Shown here: one piece after another, positions 14,152 through 20,713 of the stretch | Layout: each line of letters opens with the position of its first letter | Numbering within the stretch: the stretch's first letter is position 1 | From: Erysipelotrichaceae bacterium | GTDB taxonomy: Bacteria; Bacillota_I; Bacilli_A; Erysipelotrichales; Erysipelotrichaceae | Direction: 5' to 3' | Length of the DNA: 26,946 nucleotides | Assembly: GCA_003520745.1 (NCBI GenBank) | Contig: DOUE01000017.1 | Coordinates: 104,531-131,476, forward strand | The notes under the pieces: model-generated | Seen by the model: the letters and a program-made list of their open reading frames with translations, nothing else | The model's database searches: none | What the model was told of the DNA's origin: nothing | Translations under genes and position numbers: made by a program

Positions 14152-16866
14152 TTATCCAAACAATACGCTTTGACAACGCGGGCAGAGTCCGTCTTCGGTC
14201 CCTTCTTCGGTGACGTTCCAGCAACGCGGGCACGTGACGCCCGGGGCGACGGAAACGTCGACCAAGGTTTCTTCCTCATCCGAACTTTCAAGCGTCGCCT
14301 TGGAGACGATGCACCATTGGGCGAACGCCTCGCCGAGGTGTTTCTCGGCCAGTCTGGCCAACGGATGATGGAGACGGACATGGATGGAGGCTTCCAACGA
14401 CTTCCCGATGATCTTCGTGTTGCGGGCTTCTTCCAAGGCTTTGAAGACGACCGACCTGAGGTCGAAGAGCTTGGCGAAATCCTCTTTCAGGCTTTCTTCA
14501 TCCGTCAGTTCGATCGGTTCGGGGAACTCACCCAGATGGACGGATTCAGAGCCGGGGATAAAGTGATCCGAGACTTCCTCGGCGGTATGGACCAGGATCG
14601 GAGCCAAGAGCCGGTTCAACGCCGACACGGTATGGTAGAGAACGGTTTGGACCTGACGACGACGGTTTCCGTCCTTCTTCTCGATGTAGAGGATATCCTT
14701 GGTATAGTCGAGGTAGTAGGCGGACATCGTGTTGGTCATGAAGTTGGAGATGGTCGAGACCACGGACATGAAGTCGTAGTTGAGATAGTCCTCCAGCGTC
14801 GAGCGGATGACATCGTTCAGCAGGACCAACACGTGGGCGTCGGCCGTGGTGAGGGATGCCGGGGAGACAAGGTTTTCGACCTTGAAATCGGCAGGGTTGA
14901 TGTTCCCCAACATGAAGCGGAACGTGTTGCGGATCTTGCGGTAGTTCTCCATGACTTGTTTGAGAAGGTCGTCGCTGATGCGGACGTCGGATTGATAGGC
15001 GATGGAGGCCGCCCAGAGACGCAGGATATCCGCCCCGGAGGATTGGACGACTTTATTGGGCTCGACGGTATTGCCGAGGGATTTACTCATCTTCTCCCCT
15101 TTTCCGTCGAGGACGAAACCATGGGATAAAACGGTTTTATATGGAGCGTGCCCGTGGACGGCGGTGGATACGATCAGCGAACTGTTGAACCAGCCGCGGT
15201 ATTGGTCGGAACCTTCAAGGTACAGGTCGACCGGGAGTTCCCCTCCGCGTTCTTTGATGACGGCGGTATGGGAGGACCCGGAGTCGAACCAGACATCCAT
15301 GATGTCGGTTTCCTTGGTGAAGACGCCGTTGGGGGAAGCAATGTTGGTATAGCCTGCGGGCAACAGGTCTTTGGCATCCCAGGAGAACCAAACGTTGGAT
15401 CCGTGTTCCTTGAACAGTTTCGCCACATGGTCGAACACGCCTTCGTCCATGACGGGATTCCCGTCTTCGGTATAGAAAATCGGGATCGGGACGCCCCAGA
15501 CGCGCTGACGGGAGATGCACCAGTCCCCGCGGTCCTTGATCATATTGTATAAGCGGACTTGACCCCATTCCGGGATCCACTTGACCGAATCGATCTGTTC
15601 GAGCAGTTCTTTGCGGATCATGGCGATGGAGGCGAACCATTGGGTGGTCGCCCTGAAGATGACGGGTTTCTTGGTCCTCCAATCGTGGGGATAGCTATGC
15701 GTGATCCATTCCAGCGCCAACAGGGCGCCGAGTTCGTCGAGTTTCTTGGTGATGGTTTTATTGGCGTCTTCCACGAATTGGCCGACCAGCCAATCCCCGG
15801 CTTCGATCGTCATCTTTCCATGGCCGTCGACCGGACAGAAGGCTTCCAAGCCGTATTTTTGACCGACCAGGAAGTCGTCCACGCCATGACCGGGGGCGGT
15901 ATGAACGCAACCGGTACCGTCTTCTTCGACATGGTCGCCCAAGATGACGATGGATTGACGGTCGTAGAACGGATGCTTGGTCAAGATGCCTTCCAGTTCA
16001 TAGCCTTTGAAGGTTTTCTCGATCGAACAGTTCTCAAACTTGAACTTCTCGCTTAGCGTTTGCGCCGAGGATTTCAGATAGATGAACTTCCCTTTTTCGC
16101 TGTCGATTAAGGCGTACTCCAGATCTTTGTTCAAACAGATCGCGAGGTTGGCCGGGATGGTCCAAGGGGTCGTCGTCCAGATGACGAAACGGACGTCCTC
16201 ACTGAGGATGCCTTTCCCGTCGACGACACTGAAGGCGACGAAAATCGTCGGGTCTTTCTTGTCGTGGTATTCGATTTCGGCTTCCGCCAAGGCGCTTTCG
16301 CTGGATGGGCTCCAATAGACCGGCTTCAATCCTTTGTAGATCATCCCGTCCAACGCCATCTTCGCGAAGATTTCGACCTGGATGGCTTCGAATTCCTTTT
16401 GATAGGTGATGTAGGGATGGTCGTAGTCGGCGACCGTCCCCAGGGCTTTCATGTCCTTCATCTGTTTCTGGACTTGTTCCTGGGCGTATTCGCCGCACAG
16501 TTTCCTGAATTGGGCGACGCTCATTTCCTTGCGGTTGTATCCCAGTTTCTGCATCGCGCTTTCGATGGGAAGTCCGTGCGTATCCCAACCCGGGATAAAC
16601 GGGGCTTGATAACCCATCCGATAGCGGCTTCGGACGACCATGTCCTTCAAGATCTTGTTTAGGGCATGGCCGATATGGATATTTCCGTTGGCGTAGGGAG
16701 GACCGTCGTGCAAGACGAAGGTCGGGGCGCCGTCCCGTTTTTCAAGCATTTTTTCATAGAGGTTGATCGCCTCCCACCGTTTCTGGAACTCCGGTTCCTT
16801 CTTCGTCAGGTTCCCTCTCATCTCGAATGCCGTATCCGGCATCCACAACGTTTCTTTGTAGTCCAT
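14152..16866 (-). CDS. ileS: Isoleucyl-tRNA synthetase
   Basis: Class I aminoacyl-tRNA synthetase, 904 residues from ATG 16866. Visible: the HIGH motif at 64-67 (NGNIHIGHALNK), the CP1 editing domain (WTTTPWTIPANLAI; GTGCVHTAPGHGVDDF), DVWFDSGSSH, KMSKS in GEKMSKSLGNTVEP, and the C-terminal zinc ribbon with Cys879, 882, 895 and 898 (CPRC twice). This is the bacterial type rather than the eukaryote-like, mupirocin-resistant type. I choose MDYKETLWMP at 16866, preceded by AAAGGAG, over the in-frame ATG at 16884, which directly abuts the T-box terminator U-tract and would put the ribosome binding site inside the coding region. It is cotranscribed from divIVA but gated by its own T-box. Confidence 0.97.
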   Translation of the reverse strand: MDYKETLWMPDTAFEMRGNLTKKEPEFQKRWEAINLYEKMLEKRDGAPTFVLHDGPPYANGNIHIGHALNKILKDMVVRSRYRMGYQAPFIPGWDTHGLPIESAMQKLGYNRKEMSVAQFRKLCGEYAQEQVQKQMKDMKALGTVADYDHPYITYQKEFEAIQVEIFAKMALDGMIYKGLKPVYWSPSSESALAEAEIEYHDKKDPTIFVAFSVVDGKGILSEDVRFVIWTTTPWTIPANLAICLNKDLEYALIDSEKGKFIYLKSSAQTLSEKFKFENCSIEKTFKGYELEGILTKHPFYDRQSIVILGDHVEEDGTGCVHTAPGHGVDDFLVGQKYGLEAFCPVDGHGKMTIEAGDWLVGQFVEDANKTITKKLDELGALLALEWITHSYPHDWRTKKPVIFRATTQWFASIAMIRKELLEQIDSVKWIPEWGQVRLYNMIKDRGDWCISRQRVWGVPIPIFYTEDGNPVMDEGVFDHVAKLFKEHGSNVWFSWDAKDLLPAGYTNIASPNGVFTKETDIMDVWFDSGSSHTAVIKERGGELPVDLYLEGSDQYRGWFNSSLIVSTAVHGHAPYKTVLSHGFVLDGKGEKMSKSLGNTVEPNKVVQSSGADILRLWAASIAYQSDVRISDDLLKQVMENYRKIRNTFRFMLGNINPADFKVENLVSPASLTTADAHVLVLLNDVIRSTLEDYLNYDFMSVVSTISNFMTNTMSAYYLDYTKDILYIEKKDGNRRRQVQTVLYHTVSALNRLLAPILVHTAEEVSDHFIPGSESVHLGEFPEPIELTDEESLKEDFAKLFDLRSVVFKALEEARNTKIIGKSLEASIHVRLHHPLARLAEKHLGEAFAQWCIVSKATLESSDEEETLVDVSVAPGVTCPRCWNVTEEGTEDGLCPRCQSVLFG

Positions 16867-16884
16867 GTTGTTCTCCTTTTTCAT

Positions 16885-17040
16885 AAAAAAACGTCCTGCT
16901 AAGGACGTAAATAACGCGGTACCACCTTAGTTCGGTCCAAACGGACCGCACCTCGACACGATAACGGTGTGACCGGCGTCCCCTACATATCGGAAACGCG
17001 ACTCCCAAGTGATATCCCCTTTGATTGTGTCTTTCCTCGC
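16885..17040 (-). promoter_or_regulatory. Compact T-box riboswitch of ileS
   Basis: The T-box AAGGTGGTACCGCG occupies 16928-16915 on the minus strand. The terminator follows: ACGTCCT, loop TAGC, AGGACGT, then T7 ending at the first in-frame ATG. Stem III has the loop ACCGTTATC and the flank AGGTGCG, both also present in the pheST leader. Only about 140 bases separate the divIVA stop from the T-box sequence. A canonical Stem I with AGTA and distal AG-bulge elements is not visible. AUC at 17013-17011 (in GATATCA) is a possible Ile specifier, but the fold is ambiguous. Confidence 0.85.
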
Positions 17041-17066
17041 ACCCTCCGGAAAGTCTCTGAAACGCC

Positions 17067-17555
17067 TCAAAGCGGCTTGTCTTGTTCTTCGTCTTTGGTT
17101 ATGAAATCCGGATTCGGAATCTCGGGGATTTCGAAATCCTCCAGCGCTTTGGCCAGCGCCTGCAACTTCATCTGCATCTCGACCTTCACGTCCTTGGCGT
17201 CCTGTCCGATCCGCGCGATTTCCGTCAAAAGGAATCGGGCGGTGGAAAGAGCTTCCCTCACGATCGTATCGGCGTTGTTTTGCGCCGTATCGATGATGAT
17301 GTTGGCTTCTTTCAAGGCAAGCCGGGCGATATCGTCCGCCGCTTTTTCGCGGACGGTCAACTCGGAAATCAACGCTTGATAGCGGGTTTTGATTTGGCTT
17401 AACTGTTCCCCCGCATGGTTGACTTGGCTACGGTAGGAATCCAGTTGCTTACGCATCGTCTCATTCTCGAAAAACAACCGGTCCACGGCATCATCCACCG
17501 CAAAACGATCATATCCGTTTTTCATAAGACGGAACTTGGGTTTATTGATACTCAT
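17067..17555 (-). CDS. divIVA: DivIVA-family cell division / polarity protein
   Basis: 162 residues. The membrane-binding N-terminal domain is recognisable (INKPKFRLMKNGYDRFAVDDAVDRLF, corresponding to the F-x-xxxxGYdxxeVdxFL element), with a variant F-R-L-M-K-N-G-Y loop. A long coiled coil follows at about 30-140, rich in A, E, K and Q, and the tail is acidic (DEEQDKPL). DivIVA proteins recognise negative membrane curvature at septa and poles and recruit division or wall factors. ATG 17555 follows GGGGGTG; an upstream in-frame start at 17573 would add a residue run atypical of the family. Position between sepF and ileS matches the conserved Gram-positive order. Confidence 0.92.
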   Translation of the reverse strand: MSINKPKFRLMKNGYDRFAVDDAVDRLFFENETMRKQLDSYRSQVNHAGEQLSQIKTRYQALISELTVREKAADDIARLALKEANIIIDTAQNNADTIVREALSTARFLLTEIARIGQDAKDVKVEMQMKLQALAKALEDFEIPEIPNPDFITKDEEQDKPL

Positions 17556-17583
17556 GGTACACCCCCGATTCACAGGTATTGAT

Positions 17584-17612
17584 ATTATGCCATAGGCTCA
17601 AGCAAACTTCAA
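17584..17612 (-). promoter_or_regulatory. Promoter of divIVA-ileS
   Basis: Minus strand TTGAAG (17607-17612), 17-base spacer, CATAAT (17584-17589), in the short gap after sepF. It gives a leader of about 20 bases to the divIVA ATG. Confidence 0.75.
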
Positions 17613-17619
17613 GTTGCGT

Positions 17620-18021
17620 TTATTCTTCGTCTTCGCCGTCCAAACTGATCTTCCCGTGGACGCCGATCGATTTCGGTGTACAAAGGATGACGTTGTGTCC
17701 GATCTTCTGGATCGATCCGTCCAGCGCGAACACGACGCCGGTAAGGAAGTCGATCGTACGTTGGGCGAAATCACGCGGTAGACGATGCAGGTTGACGACG
17801 GCGGCGCGGCGTTCTTTCAGATGTTTCGCGACTTCTTCGGCTTCATCGAACGAACGCGGTTCGAACAGCACCATCTTGGTGTCCAGATTGACTTTGCTTA
17901 ATGTTTTGTTTTGGGGTTGTTCGTACTCGCTGATGCGCGCCGATTCCTCTTCATCCAATTCCAATACTTCATCTTCCTCGATGGGTGCGATGAAATCTTT
18001 GAGTTTCTTACGTAACGACAT
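17620..18021 (-). CDS. sepF: Cell division protein SepF
   Basis: 133 residues. SepF binds FtsZ filaments and tethers them to the membrane at the division site. An N-terminal amphipathic helix candidate (MSLRKKLKDFIAP) is followed by an acidic linker (about 14-40). The SepF core at about 45-125 shows KMVLFEPRSFDEAEEVAKHLKERRAAVVNLHRLPRDFAQRTIDFLTGVVFALDGSIQKIGHNVILCTP, which matches the family closely. ATG 18021 has an AGGAGGT ribosome binding site. Neighbours hpf upstream and divIVA downstream suit a growth and division locus. Confidence 0.97.
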   Translation of the reverse strand: MSLRKKLKDFIAPIEEDEVLELDEEESARISEYEQPQNKTLSKVNLDTKMVLFEPRSFDEAEEVAKHLKERRAAVVNLHRLPRDFAQRTIDFLTGVVFALDGSIQKIGHNVILCTPKSIGVHGKISLDGEDEE

Positions 18022-18045
18022 AGATACCTCCTGCTATTTTTATCA

Positions 18046-18072
18046 ATTATAGCACATTTAACCCCCGTTCAA
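18046..18072 (-). promoter_or_regulatory. Promoter of sepF
   Basis: Minus strand TATAAT (18046-18051) preceded by TGC, an extended -10. TTGAAC (18067-18072) is a -35 candidate with a short 15-base spacer, which the extended -10 may compensate. Confidence 0.75.
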
Positions 18073-18073
18073 T

Positions 18074-18100
18074 AGAAAAGGACGGCGATTTGCCGTCCTT
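18074..18100 (-). terminator. Terminator after hpf
   Basis: Minus strand AAGGACGGC, loop AAATC, GCCGTCCTT, then TTTC. It begins about 10 bases after the hpf stop and separates hpf from sepF transcription. Confidence 0.85.
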
Positions 18101-18110
18101 GGCTTGTTTT

Positions 18111-18650
18111 TTATGCTTCTTTCGACGTCTCCAGTAAACCGTATCCGCCGGCCAGACGTTTGTAGACGACGGCGATTTCGTCGGTTTCCTCATCGGTGTA
18201 GATGAAGAAGGAATGACCCAGCATTTCCATCTGCATGATGGCTTCATCCAAGACCATCTTCTGCGCCACGATCGTTTTCGTACGAACCGGTTCTTCCTTG
18301 ACTTTGGAAGCTTCGGCACTGACGGATTCGGCGAAGTTGACCGAGAGTTTCTCGCGATGGCGACGCGAGAGCCGTGTTTTCTGACGGCGGATCTGGTCTT
18401 CCAGCTTATCGATGGCTAAATCCACGGCGGCGTAATAATCCTCGTGAACCACTTCGGCGCGAAGCAGACCGATCTTCGTGACGATCGTCACTTCTACCTT
18501 CAGGTTGGTCGGATTCACCTTGACGCTAACGTTGGCTTCGGTATCTTCATCGATCATGAAGTACTTGTCCAAAAACGAAAGTTTCTTGGTCGTCCGGTTT
18601 TCCATCGCCTCGGTAATCGTAACATTCTTTCCGTGAATATTGAGTTTCAT
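18111..18650 (-). CDS. hpf: Long-form ribosome hibernation promoting factor
   Basis: 179 residues, so the long HPF type that both blocks the decoding site and dimerises 70S ribosomes into 100S particles. The N-terminal HPF/RaiA domain (about 1-100: MKLNIHGKNVTITEAMENRTTKKLSFLDKYF through YYAAVDLAIDKLEDQIRRQKTRLSRRHR) is joined by a linker to the C-terminal dimerisation domain (about 125-177: VAQKMVLDEAIMQMEMLGHSFFIYTDEETDEIAVVYKRLAGGYGLLE). ATG 18650 with GGAGGA at 18657-18662 is preferred over the in-frame TTG 18656, which overlaps the ribosome binding site. The promoter -10 lies within a perfect 17-bp palindrome, suggesting control by a dimeric regulator. Confidence 0.97.
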   Translation of the reverse strand: MKLNIHGKNVTITEAMENRTTKKLSFLDKYFMIDEDTEANVSVKVNPTNLKVEVTIVTKIGLLRAEVVHEDYYAAVDLAIDKLEDQIRRQKTRLSRRHREKLSVNFAESVSAEASKVKEEPVRTKTIVAQKMVLDEAIMQMEMLGHSFFIYTDEETDEIAVVYKRLAGGYGLLETSKEA

Positions 18651-18665
18651 AAACAACTCCTCCTT

Positions 18666-18682
18666 ACAGGTATTATACCTGT
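18666..18682 (-). promoter_or_regulatory. hpf promoter -10 within a perfect palindrome (candidate operator)
   Basis: ACAGGTATTATACCTGT has two perfect 8-base arms around a central base. The minus-strand TATAAT (18672-18677) lies in its centre, and the hpf ribosome binding site starts 3 bases after it. A -35 is not clear (CTCACA region). I do not recognise the site as that of a named regulator. Confidence 0.6.
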
Positions 18683-18740
18683 TATCGACGTTCCATGTGA
18701 GTCTATTGATTTTACTTGAATTGTGCTATACTTTTCTTGT

Positions 18741-18764
18741 GAGCGAAAAAAGCGCTCTTTTTTT
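18741..18764. terminator. Hairpin after the M19 dipeptidase gene
   Basis: GAGCG, loop, CGCTC, then T7 on the plus strand, so as drawn it terminates plus-strand transcription best. On the minus strand the same bases can form AAAAAAG, loop AGCG, CTTTTTT, which may end the dipeptidase transcript. It overlaps the dipeptidase stop. Confidence 0.6.
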
Positions 18765-19701
18765 ATTTCAGGTTTTTTTCAAAGAACGATGCGGCGTTCC
18801 CCCACGCGATCTTTTCGGTTTCTTCTTTGCTGAAACCGTTATTTCGTAGAGCTTGGATGAGGTTTTGCGCTTGGGCTGCGTTTTGAAGGTCGCTTGCCAT
18901 GGCGGATGTCCCGAAGGGTCCTTCAAGGAAATCCATGTAGTCGAAGCCGATCGACAGGACGTCGATCCCCGCGATGTCCGCGATGTGGCGGGCGTGTTTC
19001 GCCAACGTATCCGCTGTCTGCATGTCGACTTCCGATGAAATGAAGTGGCGTGCCGCCACCAGACCGATCAGACCTTGTTGGGCGGCGATCGCCTTGATTT
19101 GCTGGTCGCTAAGGTTACGTTCAACGTTGGCCAACCGACGGGCGTTGCTGTGGGTGGCGATCATTGGGGCTTGGCTGACGCGCAGGATGTCCCAGAAACT
19201 CTTTTCGGAGGCATGGGAGACATCGACGATGATCCCGATTTGGTTCATGGTCTTGACGGCGAGCTGCCCCTGAAGGGTCAACCCTCTGGACGGGTTGCCT
19301 TTGACGCCGGTCGACAAGGTGTTTTCATCGTTCCAACTTAAGGACGCGACGCGTACGCCTTGACGATGCATCCATCGGATGGTCGAGGGGATGCGTTCCT
19401 GTATGGGGCACATGCCTTCCACCGTGATCATGGCGTTGAGTTTCGTTTCGTGCGGATTTCCGCCGGTATATAAACTTATGGTCTCCGGATTGCCCAGGAT
19501 TTCCTTGCGTAAGGTTTGGATCATCGCCTTGAAGTCGTCCATCGTTTCATGGCCTTCGAAGAAACAAGCCATCCCGACCCAACCGATCTCCCCTTGTTTC
19601 AATTTATCGATATGGTGTTTTCGTAATACATTCCTCTCACCTTTACGGTGTTTGCTTAGGACATCCATTCCGATGTCCGCATGCAGGTCGCAGATGCGCA
19701 T
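18763..19701 (-). CDS. Membrane dipeptidase family protein (peptidase M19)
   Basis: A zinc dipeptidase of the renal dipeptidase family, 312 residues, without signal peptide or membrane segment, so cytoplasmic. Metal ligands can be read: HxD as DLHAD (His7, Asp9), bridging Glu95 in VEG, His163 in VDVSHAS and His184 in ATHSNAR. Asp254 in GFDYMDF and the terminal WGNAASFF helix are also family features. Bacterial members hydrolyse L-x-D/L dipeptides, some with D-residues, so a role in recycling wall or intracellular dipeptides is plausible. It is the last gene of the run that begins with ald, 12 bases after the phospholipase-like gene, with a GAGGAGGGG ribosome binding site. Confidence 0.92.
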   Translation of the reverse strand: MRICDLHADIGMDVLSKHRKGERNVLRKHHIDKLKQGEIGWVGMACFFEGHETMDDFKAMIQTLRKEILGNPETISLYTGGNPHETKLNAMITVEGMCPIQERIPSTIRWMHRQGVRVASLSWNDENTLSTGVKGNPSRGLTLQGQLAVKTMNQIGIIVDVSHASEKSFWDILRVSQAPMIATHSNARRLANVERNLSDQQIKAIAAQQGLIGLVAARHFISSEVDMQTADTLAKHARHIADIAGIDVLSIGFDYMDFLEGPFGTSAMASDLQNAAQAQNLIQALRNNGFSKEETEKIAWGNAASFFEKNLK

Positions 19702-19713
19702 AGTTCCCCTCCT

Positions 19714-20688
19714 CTAGTAGATCGGATCGTAGTGTTTCATTTCGGGCGGATTCTTCAGGCCGGTGTCGTAGGTGCGGTCTTCAAGGAGACCGATGAGCTG
19801 GTCGACGATGTTGTCTTTAAACAAGACGTCGTTGAGGGCGCATAGGACCCCCGTGGCGCGCCGTATCGCACTATGATAGAGGTCGATGAAGGATTCGTCG
19901 GATACCTTCGTGCCATCGCAAGGATGCTTCCATGTCGCATGGTTCAGGTTCAGGACATCGCGTTTGAGATCCATCTTCCCGGCGACGATATGGCCTGAGA
20001 ATTTCCATTTCATGCCCAACAGGCTTTCACCCAGCTGCACAAGCGGGAACTTGATCGTATAGGGATCGTAAAGATAGGTCGCCAAGGTATGGATCGATGT
20101 GACGCATTCCTTCAACTCTTCTTCGCTGGCGTCTTGGTCGAAAACCTCCGACAAGATGGGGCGATACAGTTTCGCGATTGCTTCTTTCGTGGTTTCATCG
20201 ACCTTCACCAAAGAAGGCATATCGAATTTCGATAATAAATAGCCTTTGGTCTGTTTGACCATCAAGGTATCGATCATGCTTTCAAGGCGGAAATGCCAGT
20301 ATTTCGTCGCGCCTTGGATGGCACCGGTTTTATAGAAGATATAGGGGTGGGCGACCGTATCCAGACTCCAATGGGTCAAATGCCCGGCCAGATAGACCGT
20401 CATGAGTTGCCTTGTTTCGCCTTGGGGCGTCGCTTGGATGATTTCGATCGCCTTACGGTAGAATTCGTCGATTTTTTGCGAATGGACGAGATTCCCCATC
20501 ACGTTGAAACGATCCGCCCCGGCTTTGGACTGCCAAGGCAAAGAATGGTAATAGAAAAGGATATCCGGTCCGTTGGATCCAAGGAAATAGGCCTTGGGAT
20601 AGCGTTCGATGAGTCTGGCCAAGCGGGTAAACGGTGCGTTGTCCAACACATCCTGCGCCAACAATCCGTGGGTTGCGATATTGGGCAT
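19714..20688 (-). CDS. Zinc-dependent phospholipase C family protein
   Basis: 324 residues, Zn_dep_PLPC family (PF00882 type). Candidate metal ligands lie in the expected order: His7 in MPNIATHG, Asp42 in GSNGPDILFY, His69, the HxxH-xxx-D-xxx-H run HLTHWSLDTVAHP (His103, His106, Asp110, His114), and HFRLE (His132, Glu136). There is no secretion signal, unlike the secreted clostridial alpha-toxin group. It belongs with the cytoplasmic, uncharacterised branch found widely in Bacillota, and phospholipase activity should not be assumed. It starts 25 bases after the DUF2779 gene behind GAGGTG. Confidence 0.88.
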   Translation of the reverse strand: MPNIATHGLLAQDVLDNAPFTRLARLIERYPKAYFLGSNGPDILFYYHSLPWQSKAGADRFNVMGNLVHSQKIDEFYRKAIEIIQATPQGETRQLMTVYLAGHLTHWSLDTVAHPYIFYKTGAIQGATKYWHFRLESMIDTLMVKQTKGYLLSKFDMPSLVKVDETTKEAIAKLYRPILSEVFDQDASEEELKECVTSIHTLATYLYDPYTIKFPLVQLGESLLGMKWKFSGHIVAGKMDLKRDVLNLNHATWKHPCDGTKVSDESFIDLYHSAIRRATGVLCALNDVLFKDNIVDQLIGLLEDRTYDTGLKNPPEMKHYDPIY

Positions 20689-20713
20689 CGTGCCACCTCG
20701 ATTCTTGTTGAGT

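Noticed and set aside
14140..15129. 329-codon open frame on the plus strand
   Set aside because: Antisense to the C-terminal third of ileS, including the anticodon-binding and zinc regions; composition is of low complexity (G, D, V, R rich), as expected of a mirror frame.
16867..16884. Upstream ATG for IleS
   Set aside because: It directly follows the T-box terminator U-tract and leaves the AAAGGAG ribosome binding site inside the coding sequence; ATG 16866 is better placed.
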